Below are positions 1 through 6,481 of a DNA stretch of 8,714 nt, one piece after another (within the stretch, counting starts at the first letter, position 1; each line of letters begins with the position of its first letter). The DNA lies in contig CAZWUK010000085.1 in the NCBI GenBank assembly GCA_964636685.1, forward strand, positions 1-8,714, given 5' to 3'. The position numbers were made by a program, and so were the translations under genes. The notes beneath the pieces are model-generated. The model saw only the letters and a list, made by a program, of their open reading frames with translations, was not told where the DNA came from and made no database searches. Origin of the DNA: CAZWUK01 sp964636685. GTDB lineage: Bacteria > Bacillota > Clostridia > Christensenellales > CAG-138.

Positions 1-338
1 AGGCGATGCGCCTCAACCATCATCTCCACGTCGTTTGCAATTACCTCGCGCGAAGGCAGGATGAATTTCATCCCCTCGTTTCCCTGCGCAGTGCCGTCGC
101 AGCATCCCGTCACGCCAAACTCAAACGGCGTACCGCCGGCAGCATAGACGCCTTGCTTCACTTTTTCGGCGAGCTGCCGCAAATTGTAGCTGCCCGGCAC
201 AAGCTCGCTCCACGTGTTCGCAATTCCGATCAGCGGTTTTGCAAGATCTGCATCGCCGTACCCCATGGACTTGAACACGGAACGGTTAAAGCAAAAGGTC
301 GGACGCTCTAAAATTTTGCTGCTTCTAAGCTGATTCAT
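1..338 (-). CDS. IlvD/Edd-family dehydratase, N-terminal part (runs off the left edge)
   Basis: First 112 codons of a dehydratase of the dihydroxy-acid / sugar-acid dehydratase family, iron-sulfur enzymes that remove water from 2,3-dihydroxy acids to give 2-oxo-3-deoxy acids. Visible family landmarks are LIGIANTWSELVPG (residues 36-49), GGTPFEF (68-74), a CCDG turn (79-82, Asp81 at the usual metal-ligand place) and LPSREVI (94-100). The first cysteine position of [2Fe-2S] members is Gly here (VPG), as in [4Fe-4S]-type enzymes such as E. coli IlvD. The usual IAMGH is TAQGN, which argues for a substrate other than the branched-chain amino-acid intermediate; a sugar acid is likely. The start is the ATG at 338; a GTG lies one codon upstream. 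It begins 5 bp after the stop of the NodB-like gene and has no clear Shine-Dalgarno site, so translational coupling is likely. The cluster-binding cysteine and the active-site lysine further on are outside the window. Confidence 0.88.
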   Translation of the reverse strand, partial: MNQLRSSKILERPTFCFNRSVFKSMGYGDADLAKPLIGIANTWSELVPGSYNLRQLAEKVKQGVYAAGGTPFEFGVTGCCDGTAQGNEGMKFILPSREVIANDVEMMVEAHR

Positions 339-343
339 CACGA

Positions 344-1066
344 TTACCCGATCTTTTCAAATTTTAGGTTGCTGACCACGTACTTGTACCCCGCCTCCTG
401 CAAATACGGGACTGCACGCGGAACACGCCTGACTTCCTCGCCCTTGTTCCAGCAAAACACATCCACGCTTCGCCCGATCTCGTCTTCCAATCGTGCTTTG
501 GAATCGATAATTTCGCTGCGCAGCATCTGATCCGTCGTATCCTCGTCCATATGAAAATGTGTGCCGGTATGGCAACAGATCTCATTGGTTTTTGCCACGC
601 GCCGGATCTCATCCCACGTCATGGCATATCTCTCATCCGCGTAACGCGTAATCTTGCTGACACGCAGGCTGCGCGGCTGCCCAAACGCAAACTGCTCTTT
701 GACCGGAACGTCGGGGAAGAACGCGGGAATAAAATACCACCCGCGAAAACTCGCCTCCTCCAGCAACGGCAGCATGACGTCAAAGCCGTTTCTCCAGCCT
801 TCATAGACCGCCGGAATCAATCCGGGCTTGTCCAGATGCCATTTCTGCGTTTCAAAGAGCCGGTCGATGTCCTGGATGCTGATAGAGGAAAAATTCTTGG
901 AAAACGCAGCCAGCTCCTTTTGAAACTGCGGAATATTGCACGCGGAGGTATTGTGGTAATTCACCACTCGAAGGTAGGCGCGATTCACGACCGCGCGGTA
1001 CAGATCCAATGTTCTGGAATCTTCGCACGCGGATCGGATCACCTCAGAATACACCGAATCGTTCAT
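344..1066 (-). CDS. NodB-like (polysaccharide deacetylase superfamily) protein, degenerate active site, copy A
   Basis: 240 residues with the layout of carbohydrate esterase family 4 / NodB deacetylases. An RVVNYHNT strand lies at 33-40, a KPGLIPAVYEG strand-loop at 80-90 where KPxLLTFDDG is expected, a GWYFIPAFF strand at 109-117, the MTWDE region at 149-153, the metal-site motif HTGTH at 166-170, and the C-terminal FCWNKGEE...LQEAGYKYVVSN at 204-233. The catalytic Asp pair of motif 1 is replaced by Tyr88-Glu89: the metal-binding Asp becomes Glu and the general base is lost, while both metal-binding histidines stay. No signal peptide is seen, so it should be cytoplasmic. Its ATG overlaps the stop of the upstream gene (ATGA, 1063-1066) and is preceded by a GAGGAG site. 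It is a paralogue of the 237-aa protein two genes upstream, identical at about half of positions by eye. It may be a small-molecule hydrolase (NodB folds include allantoinases), an isomerase-like enzyme, or a non-catalytic binding protein. Confidence 0.75.
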   Translation of the reverse strand: MNDSVYSEVIRSACEDSRTLDLYRAVVNRAYLRVVNYHNTSACNIPQFQKELAAFSKNFSSISIQDIDRLFETQKWHLDKPGLIPAVYEGWRNGFDVMLPLLEEASFRGWYFIPAFFPDVPVKEQFAFGQPRSLRVSKITRYADERYAMTWDEIRRVAKTNEICCHTGTHFHMDEDTTDQMLRSEIIDSKARLEDEIGRSVDVFCWNKGEEVRRVPRAVPYLQEAGYKYVVSNLKFEKIG

Positions 1067-1443
1067 CTTGACGATTTCTCCTCTTTTTCCAGCATTTCAC
1101 GATATTTTCCGGGCTGGTCTTCGCCCTCCGGAATGTAAAACATCTTTTCTGCAAGCGCGCTCATTGCCGGCGCAATCGACGGATAGTGCATGTCGCGGTC
1201 GGTTTGCTGCGCATAGATCCAGTTGAAAATGAGCGCGTCCTCCGCAAGTGCAAGACTCAGCTTCTCATCCATCTCCGCGCCTTGAAATATGGCGTGCCCC
1301 TTACCCGTCAAATCATCCAGTCCGATAATTGCGGGGATACCCTCCTCGGCGCTCACGCGGCCGTCACAGTAGTTGACAATATCCCGATATTCTTTGAAGT
1401 CGTCTTGTGCCGCCGTAGAAAAACGTTCCATAATATCCTGCAT
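1063..1443 (-). CDS. Unrecognised 126-aa protein between two NodB-like paralogues
   Basis: I do not recognise this family. The protein is acidic and looks soluble, with no signal peptide or membrane segment. The N-terminal 25 residues look helical, followed by a short loop (NYCDGRVSAEEG), a hydrophobic strand (IPAIIGLDDL, about 36-45), a long helical region (EKLSLALAEDALIFNWIYA, about 60-78), a DRDMHYPSIAPAM segment, and a charged C-terminal tail (KYREMLEKEEKSSR). It is real rather than a shadow: a clean TAAGGAG ribosome site overlaps the stop of the preceding gene, it starts 12 bp after that gene, and it ends in a 4-bp ATGA overlap with the next gene. The context suggests it is made in fixed ratio with the two NodB-like proteins and may be a partner or substrate-specific enzyme. 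Function unknown. Confidence 0.8.
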   Translation of the reverse strand: MQDIMERFSTAAQDDFKEYRDIVNYCDGRVSAEEGIPAIIGLDDLTGKGHAIFQGAEMDEKLSLALAEDALIFNWIYAQQTDRDMHYPSIAPAMSALAEKMFYIPEGEDQPGKYREMLEKEEKSSR

Positions 1444-1455
1444 TTTAAAATCTCC

Positions 1456-2169
1456 TTACCGAATCTTTTCCATTTTTAAGTTGCTTACGACGTAACGGTA
1501 TCCGGCTTCCTCCAGATACTTATGGGCACGCGGATTGTAGCTGTATTCCTGACCATATAACCAGCAAAACACGTCGATGGGACGATCGATCTCCTCTTCC
1601 AGCCTTCTTTTTGCCAACACGATCTCTCGGTGCATATCTTCATCGCTTGTTTCGCGCGTGATCTCAAAATGGTTCCCGGTGTGGCAGCAGATCTCGTGTT
1701 TTTTTGCCACCTGCCGCACCTCGTCCCATGTCATGGCAAACCGACCGTCCGGATAGTTCTCCGGCCGCGTGACGTCGAGATCATGCGCCCGTGAAAACGC
1801 CAGTTGCTCCGCAACCGGTACGTCCATGTAGAAGCTCGGCACATAAAACCAACCGGTGAAGCCATATTTTTCAAGGATCGGAAGTATCGTATCCACATGA
1901 TTCCGATACCCTTCAAACACGGCAGGAATCAAGCCCGGCTTATTCTTGTGCCAGACGCCGGTTTCAAAATACCGATCCACGTCCGCGATCGTTACCGGGC
2001 AGAAATTGCGGCTGTATGCGGCGATTTCGCGTTCAATCCGCGCGGCGTCCTGCCGGTCGGTATTGTGGTAATTGATAACGCGAATATAGGAGCGATTGGC
2101 AAGATAGCGCACCATTTCAAGCGTACGCTTATCCTCACATGCCGTTTGGAAAAACTCTTCACATTTCAT
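1456..2169 (-). CDS. NodB-like (polysaccharide deacetylase superfamily) protein, degenerate active site, copy B
   Basis: 237 residues, collinear with copy A downstream. RVINYHNT lies at 30-37, KPGLIPAVFEG at 77-87 replaces the deacetylase KPxLLTFDDG motif, the GWFYVPSFYMDVP strand is at 106-118, MTWDEVRQVAKKHEI at 146-160, HTGNH at 163-167, and FCWLYGQE...LEEAGYRYVVSN at 201-230. As in copy A, the catalytic base Asp has become an aromatic residue (Phe85) and the metal-ligand Asp has become Glu86, so the change is shared and not random decay. There is no export signal. The start follows the TAG stop of the MATE gene by 3 bp, and its GGAGGG ribosome site lies inside the last MATE codons, so the two are coupled. 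The copies are as long as each other and equally intact, which argues for two retained functions, perhaps a heterodimer or related substrates. NodB fold: fairly sure; reaction: unknown. Confidence 0.75.
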   Translation of the reverse strand: MKCEEFFQTACEDKRTLEMVRYLANRSYIRVINYHNTDRQDAARIEREIAAYSRNFCPVTIADVDRYFETGVWHKNKPGLIPAVFEGYRNHVDTILPILEKYGFTGWFYVPSFYMDVPVAEQLAFSRAHDLDVTRPENYPDGRFAMTWDEVRQVAKKHEICCHTGNHFEITRETSDEDMHREIVLAKRRLEEEIDRPIDVFCWLYGQEYSYNPRAHKYLEEAGYRYVVSNLKMEKIR

Positions 2170-2172
2170 TGG

Positions 2173-3585
2173 CTACTCCCTCCATTTTTCAACAGGTTGT
2201 ATATATCGATATTGCCTGAGTCCTCTGGACACGCGAACAATAATCATGACCGCCGCAACAAAGCTAATCAGTTCCGTCAATAGGAGCGAACACCAGACGC
2301 CTGTTACGCCCCACGCCGCAGCGCAGGAAAATACACACGCAATCGGTAAGATAATACCACGCAAAAGCGAAAGTATCAGCGCCTCTTTGTTGGCCTGCAC
2401 CGACTCGCAGTAAACGTTCAACACGATAGTCAGACCGGCCAGCAAATAGCTTGGTGAAACAAATCGGATGCCGTCTCTGCTCATCGCAATGAACGCAGGA
2501 TCCGTGGAGTCTACGAACACCGCCGTAAGAAGCTGCGGAAAAAGCTCCGCAAAAGCAATGTACGCAAGTGCCATTACCGCCGAAACAACCAGTGATTTTC
2601 GCAGCAGACTTCTGACGCGATCCAGTCTTCCGGCGCCGGCGTTGATGCTGACAAGCGGCTGCATTCCGTTTGAAACGCCCGCAAGACCAAAAAGAACGAC
2701 GGTGGCGAGGTTTGCAATAATTCCGTATGCTGCGACCGCGGTTTCTCCCGACAGACGAAGCAGGATAATATTGATGATTAAGGTCACAAGCGCGGCGGCA
2801 AGTTCCCTCAAAAAGGTCGGCGCACCAATCTGCACATAGCTTCGCACCTGCCGGAAAAACCGATTAACATGTACAAATCGTAAGCAGGATGTTTTGTACA
2901 GCATTGCCGACATTTCTATCAAAGTGGCCGCTACCAGCGAAATTCCGGTTGCAAGCGAGGCGCCCGTCATCCCCCAATCAAATCCGTAAATGAACAATAC
3001 GTCCAGAATGATGTTCATTACAGAGCAGCACATCGTTCCGATCATGGAGAGCTGCGGTTTGTTGTCATTTCTGGTAAATACGCTGAAATAGATCTCCATG
3101 CAGTAGAACGGCGCAAACCAGAAAACAAACCGCATATAGTCGCGGGTCATCTCAACCATCCCGCTCCCACCGCAGAGAAATTCCGTGATGGGGTTTAAAA
3201 AGACCAGTCCGAGCGCCATAAGCGCCACGGAAAGAACCGTAAGCGTGACAAACGAACCCGTAAATGCCTGCTTTGCACGCTCCGGCTCGCCTCGTCCCAG
3301 GTTTGCCGCATATTGGATCGATCCGCCATACGCGAACATATAGCCCAGCGCATAGAGAAAGCCTGTGACCGGAACGACGACATTCAATGCGGCAAGTCCG
3401 CTTTCGCCAAACTTCTGTCCAACGCAGATCGTGTCAATGATATAGGTGACTGCGATCAGCAGCGTCGCCGTTACGGCGGGTACCAAATACTGGAATAGGA
3501 TCTTGTTGAGGTTTCCGCACGTCAAATACGCCGCGCTGTCCCCACTCTTTCTTGTGTTTGTTTCAATGCTACTTCGATTTCTCAT
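2173..3585 (-). CDS. MATE-family multidrug/metabolite efflux transporter
   Basis: A 470-residue polytopic membrane protein of the MATE (multi antimicrobial extrusion) family, normal length for the group, with about twelve hydrophobic segments in two halves. Supporting stretches are FQYLVPAVTATLLIAVTYIIDT near residue 31, the VGQKFGESGLAALNVVVPV loop that follows the first helix in MATE proteins, the QYAANLGRGEPERA loop around 90-100, and in the second half AAYGIIANLATVVLFGLAGVSNGMQPLVSINAGAG. MATE proteins export cationic drugs or small metabolites using a Na+ or H+ gradient; the substrate cannot be read here. It resembles the MepA-like branch of Bacillota. The start at 3585 has a strong GGGAGGAG site. 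It follows the aldolase gene by 83 bp and its last codons carry the ribosome site of the NodB-like gene. An efflux pump inside a sugar-catabolic unit is uncommon and may serve export of a by-product, or self-protection. Confidence 0.92.
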   Translation of the reverse strand: MRNRSSIETNTRKSGDSAAYLTCGNLNKILFQYLVPAVTATLLIAVTYIIDTICVGQKFGESGLAALNVVVPVTGFLYALGYMFAYGGSIQYAANLGRGEPERAKQAFTGSFVTLTVLSVALMALGLVFLNPITEFLCGGSGMVEMTRDYMRFVFWFAPFYCMEIYFSVFTRNDNKPQLSMIGTMCCSVMNIILDVLFIYGFDWGMTGASLATGISLVAATLIEMSAMLYKTSCLRFVHVNRFFRQVRSYVQIGAPTFLRELAAALVTLIINIILLRLSGETAVAAYGIIANLATVVLFGLAGVSNGMQPLVSINAGAGRLDRVRSLLRKSLVVSAVMALAYIAFAELFPQLLTAVFVDSTDPAFIAMSRDGIRFVSPSYLLAGLTIVLNVYCESVQANKEALILSLLRGIILPIACVFSCAAAWGVTGVWCSLLLTELISFVAAVMIIVRVSRGLRQYRYIQPVEKWRE

Positions 3586-3601
3586 AACTCCTCCCTGTTT
3601 T

Positions 3602-3632
3602 GTTCCTTTCTCTCCGTTGACCGAAAAGGAAC
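3602..3632 (-). promoter_or_regulatory. Inverted repeat in the leader of the MATE gene
   Basis: Perfect 8-bp arms GTTCCTTT (3602-3609) and AAAGGAAC (3625-3632) around a 15-nt loop, ending 16 bp before the MATE start and just upstream of its ribosome site, in the only sizeable gap of the downstream part of the leftward unit. A second, shorter pairing (AACGG at 3635-3639 with CCGTT at 3614-3618) would compete with it. It could be an mRNA hairpin or an operator. No T-run follows it, so it is not a standard terminator. Function is inference only. Confidence 0.35.
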
Positions 3633-3668
3633 CTAACGGGGATGGTAGCCATTGAAGCCGTCATACAG

Positions 3669-4961
3669 TCATTCGAATCCCATTCGTCCGCCAATCTGCG
3701 TTGCGTCAATATATTCGTCAAAAACTTCCTTTACCTTGCTAAGCAGCAAGTCCGTTGCTCGCTTTTGCAATCCGCCTTCCCGCACCAGCTTCATCTGTAC
3801 CGGCAAATATTGGCTCAAAAGTGCATTGGGAATCTCCTTGTCGGAGAACCACAAGAGCAGAGCGTCAATCGAACGCCGCACATCCGGTTCGCTAAGGTAA
3901 TAACGGCTGCGATCCGACAGGCCAAAGCTTTTCTGGTACTGTATTTCCGCCTTTGTACCAGTATAATGCTTCTCCCAGTACTTCGGCGCTCTGTCCATTG
4001 CATCCATAAGCGTTTTTCGAAATGCCGGCGCATCGTTTTCATTCATTTCGCGCGCAATATTCTCCAACGCATAAAATCCTTCGCGCAGCGCAAACGTCAA
4101 CGCGGGACCAACTTTCAAAATTGCGACGCCATCCTCCACCATCTCACGCAGGCACCGGCGTGACTGATAATCGGTGGAATGGCCCTCAAAAATCAAATTC
4201 GGAAACTTTTTTCCGGCCTCCATGAGCTTTGCCGCCCGTGCTCTGTTGTACATATGCACCGTTTCGTTGGTGAATTCTACACCGGGCTGTACCACAAAAC
4301 CCACGACGTCGGACAAACTGAGTCCTCTTTTTCGATATGCCTGTTCGAATACTTCCATATCCGACAAAAAATCTTCTGCGCTCGTCACCGTAAGCTCCTC
4401 TTCGTCAAGAGCGCCTCCCGGGATGGGAACTTCACTGCCAATGACATAGACCGGATGCACGCTGCTGCCGCTCTGCTTCCAGGCGTCTTCGCATACGCGG
4501 CACAATCTTGCGCTGCGCTCTGCCGCAACGGAAGAATCAAACCCCTCTTTTGCCGACTCTTTTCCCAGCGGCATGCTTGTGTCCAAATGGATTTTTGTGA
4601 ATCCTGCCCCGATATAAGCGCGTACCAGCGCCTCTGCCTTGCTCATTGCCTGCTCCGGCTCTTCCTCGCGCCATACAAGCGGGCCCAAATGATCGCCGCC
4701 CAAAATATACGCTGAGGAATCGACGCCTTCTTCTTTTGCAATGCGGTTTACAAACGCAGCAAAATCCGACGGCTTCATTCCGGTATAACCGCCAAACTGA
4801 TCCACTTGATTTGCCGTTGCTTCTACGAGAACCATGGATTTGTTTTCTTTTCCATGCTGAAAAGCCGCGCGAAGAACATACTCATTCGCACTACAGCAGG
4901 AGAAAATGCCGATCGACGCTCCTTGGTTTCGTTGTGCAATCATCTTTTGAATCGGGTGCAT
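3669..4961 (-). CDS. gatZ: GatZ/KbaZ-family class II D-tagatose-1,6-bisphosphate aldolase subunit
   Basis: 430 residues, about the length of E. coli GatZ/KbaZ, with the family blocks in order: NxxSMVLVEATANQVDQFGGYTG (about 40-61), the AYILGGDHLGP loop (84-94), AGFTKIHLDTSMP (119-131), YVIGSEVPIPGG (172-183), VVQPGVEF (223-230), FEGHSTDYQ (258-266), and LKVGPALTFALRE (282-294). In galactitol and N-acetylgalactosamine pathways this subunit supports the catalytic aldolase GatY/KbaY, which splits tagatose-1,6-bisphosphate to glyceraldehyde-3-P and dihydroxyacetone-P. No GatY-like gene is in the window, so it may act alone, for example as an aldolase or sugar-phosphate epimerase with another substrate, or pair with a partner elsewhere. 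The start at 4961 has a TTGAGG site 7 nt upstream. It follows the sugar-binding protein across a strong stem-loop. Family: very sure. Exact substrate: not known. Confidence 0.9.
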   Translation of the reverse strand: MHPIQKMIAQRNQGASIGIFSCCSANEYVLRAAFQHGKENKSMVLVEATANQVDQFGGYTGMKPSDFAAFVNRIAKEEGVDSSAYILGGDHLGPLVWREEEPEQAMSKAEALVRAYIGAGFTKIHLDTSMPLGKESAKEGFDSSVAAERSARLCRVCEDAWKQSGSSVHPVYVIGSEVPIPGGALDEEELTVTSAEDFLSDMEVFEQAYRKRGLSLSDVVGFVVQPGVEFTNETVHMYNRARAAKLMEAGKKFPNLIFEGHSTDYQSRRCLREMVEDGVAILKVGPALTFALREGFYALENIAREMNENDAPAFRKTLMDAMDRAPKYWEKHYTGTKAEIQYQKSFGLSDRSRYYLSEPDVRRSIDALLLWFSDKEIPNALLSQYLPVQMKLVREGGLQKRATDLLLSKVKEVFDEYIDATQIGGRMGFE

Positions 4962-4990
4962 TATATAACCTCAAATTCGTTTTTTTATCA

Positions 4991-5022
4991 GCGGGCGTCA
5001 CACCGAATGGCGTGACGCCCGC
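4991..5022 (-). promoter_or_regulatory. Intercistronic stem-loop after the sugar-binding protein gene
   Basis: Perfect 11-bp arms GCGGGCGTCAC (4991-5001) and GTGACGCCCGC (5012-5022), extended inward by three pairs to a 4-nt loop (5005-5008). The innermost added pair (5002 with 5011) is a G-U wobble in the leftward RNA but an A-C mismatch in the rightward RNA, which favours a role in the leftward transcript. It starts 18 bp past the binding-protein stop. What follows it is an A-run, not a T-run, so it is unlikely to be an intrinsic terminator. By analogy with the hairpin after malE in E. coli, it may protect the upstream message from 3' decay and keep the binding protein in excess. A small GCGC/GCGC hairpin (5021-5034) overlaps its base. 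Confidence 0.7.
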
Positions 5023-5040
5023 GCTTCAATGCGCTTTTAA

Positions 5041-6426
5041 TTATCTTTCGTTGTTTTCCTGAATCATCGTCTCGGCTTCAGACTGCATGCGCGCAAGGCA
5101 AGCGTCAACATTGCCGTCCTCGATCACTTGATACAGTGCTTCGCGGATGATGGAATAGGTGAGTGTGGAAGGCGTCAGCAGGTACGCGCCATCTTCCTGC
5201 GCATAGCCCAGAACATCCTTTGTGATGGCAATTGCTTTATCGACGGATCCGACGTTCTTGTCGTAGGTAAGATCAGTCAGTGAATCCACTCTGGACGGAA
5301 GCGCGCCGGTGGTATATGCCCATTCGCCAACTTCTTCCGCAGACGTCATGAACTTCACGAACGCCCATGCCGCATCGGTGTTTTTGCAATTGGAGGAAAC
5401 CGTATAGGCCCAGCCGCCGGTCGCAAGGCAAGCCGGATCGGCGCCATCCACAAATGCCGGCAGATTGAACACCTGATAGTTGGTATCCGGAATGTCAATG
5501 TTAAAGCCGCCCGCATACCACGGTGCACCGATGCACATCACTGCCAGTCCCTGCGCAAACTCATCATAACGAGGTGCAGTTCCGCCACATACCGCTTCTT
5601 CACCGCTGCCCATGTAGCGAAGCATGAATTCCACAGCCTTCTTGGCCTCTTCCGTCTCAAAATGCACGGTGTTGTTCGCCTGATCGCGGAAATCGCCGCC
5701 GTACTGCCAAATCAGAGACTGGAACATCGCTTCCCACTGTCCGTATACATAGGAAAGTCCGCTTGTGGTGATCGTGCCGGAGGAATCCTTTTCTGTCACA
5801 GACTTGGCAAACTCCAGCAGCTCCGCCCAGTTTGCAGGGCCGTTGTTCTCTACCCAGCCAGCCGGAAGCTCAATCCCTTTTTCAGCGAGCTTATCCATGT
5901 TGACATAGAGGTTCGGGGATTCTACGTTGATTTCATCGGGAACAGCGTAGTACTTGTCTTCATAAATCTTGTTCATCACAGCGCCGGTATAGAATGTAGA
6001 AGCGAATTCTTCTGCGGTATAGACGCTCGCCGGTACTTCAAGCACACGACCCGCCTTTGCCCAGTCAATCACGCTCTGCCAGGTGAAGATTACATCGCCT
6101 TCCGTGCCTGCCGTGAACGCCTGATTGGCCTTATCCGCAAAGGAAGAGAAGTACTCAACCTTCAGATTGACGTTGGGATATGCCTCTTTAAAGCGTGCGA
6201 TCGCCGGCTCAAAATAATTCAACCAGGTGACCGTGTCCTGCGTCCAGAAAACCAGATCGCCCTTTACCTCGGCGGCAGCCGTATCGCCCGTCTCCTGAGT
6301 ATCGCCCGTTGCGGTAGGATCTTCCGTTGCGGTAGCTTGCGGTTCTTGGGTCTTGCAAGCAGCAAATATGCCGCAAGTCATCGCCAGAACCAGAACCAGT
6401 GCCAGAATTCGAATTGTCTTTTTCAT
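5041..6426 (-). CDS. ABC transporter family 1 sugar-binding lipoprotein
   Basis: 461-residue extracellular solute-binding protein for a carbohydrate uptake (CUT1-type) ABC transporter. Residues 1-23 form a lipoprotein signal (KK charge cluster, hydrophobic core, IFAAC lipobox) with Cys24 as the lipid-anchored first mature residue. A low-complexity Thr/Asp/Glu linker follows (about 25-54), then the binding domain opens with GDLVFWTQD and FEPAIARFKEAYPNVNLKVEY, a standard family 1 opening. Other typical parts are YYAVPDEIN, the LYVNMDKLAEKGI strand, NWAELLEFAKSVT, the GGWAYTVSSN hinge strand, AAWAFVKFMTSAE and a GALPSR near the C-terminus. I chose the ATG at 6426 rather than one 14 codons upstream because a GAGGAGA site precedes 6426 and the signal peptide begins there. 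It is first in the leftward unit, facing the AraC gene. No permease or ATPase gene lies in the window, so its membrane partners are elsewhere. Ligand is not readable; a mono- or oligosaccharide is likely. Confidence 0.93.
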   Translation of the reverse strand: MKKTIRILALVLVLAMTCGIFAACKTQEPQATATEDPTATGDTQETGDTAAAEVKGDLVFWTQDTVTWLNYFEPAIARFKEAYPNVNLKVEYFSSFADKANQAFTAGTEGDVIFTWQSVIDWAKAGRVLEVPASVYTAEEFASTFYTGAVMNKIYEDKYYAVPDEINVESPNLYVNMDKLAEKGIELPAGWVENNGPANWAELLEFAKSVTEKDSSGTITTSGLSYVYGQWEAMFQSLIWQYGGDFRDQANNTVHFETEEAKKAVEFMLRYMGSGEEAVCGGTAPRYDEFAQGLAVMCIGAPWYAGGFNIDIPDTNYQVFNLPAFVDGADPACLATGGWAYTVSSNCKNTDAAWAFVKFMTSAEEVGEWAYTTGALPSRVDSLTDLTYDKNVGSVDKAIAITKDVLGYAQEDGAYLLTPSTLTYSIIREALYQVIEDGNVDACLARMQSEAETMIQENNER

Positions 6427-6431
6427 GCCTT

Positions 6432-6438
6432 TCTCCTC
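6432..6438 (-). promoter_or_regulatory. Ribosome binding site deciding the binding-protein start
   Basis: GAGGAGA on the minus strand, 5 nt from the ATG at 6426. The upstream in-frame ATG at 6468 has no comparable site, so translation should begin at 6426, directly at the signal peptide. Confidence 0.85.
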
Positions 6439-6481
6439 TGTAATAGATTTGTAGATTCGCTGTGCCATTCGAAGAAACCAC

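Noticed and set aside
6..311. Plus-strand open reading frame at the left edge
   Set aside because: The minus strand here encodes an unmistakable IlvD/Edd N-terminus; the plus frame has no recognisable content.
551..1138. Plus-strand open reading frame (195 aa) across the NodB-like gene and its neighbour
   Set aside because: Antisense to two genes with proper ribosome sites and a coupled overlap; no recognisable protein motifs.
344..2169. The two NodB-like genes as a recent duplication that could be an assembly artefact
   Set aside because: The copies differ at about half of their residues, have different lengths and flank a distinct gene, so this is old divergence and not duplicated sequence.
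4960..4968. TATAAT-like sequence overlapping the GatZ start, read as an internal promoter
   Set aside because: No supporting -35 at a proper distance, and it would begin transcription inside the coding region.
4991..5022. Stem-loop read as an intrinsic terminator of the binding-protein gene
   Set aside because: In the leftward direction it is followed by an A-run rather than a T-run, and no rightward gene needs ending there.
6427..6468. 14-codon N-terminal extension of the sugar-binding protein
   Set aside because: It would place a charged stretch before the lipoprotein signal and lacks a ribosome site, whereas 6426 has both a good site and the signal-peptide start.
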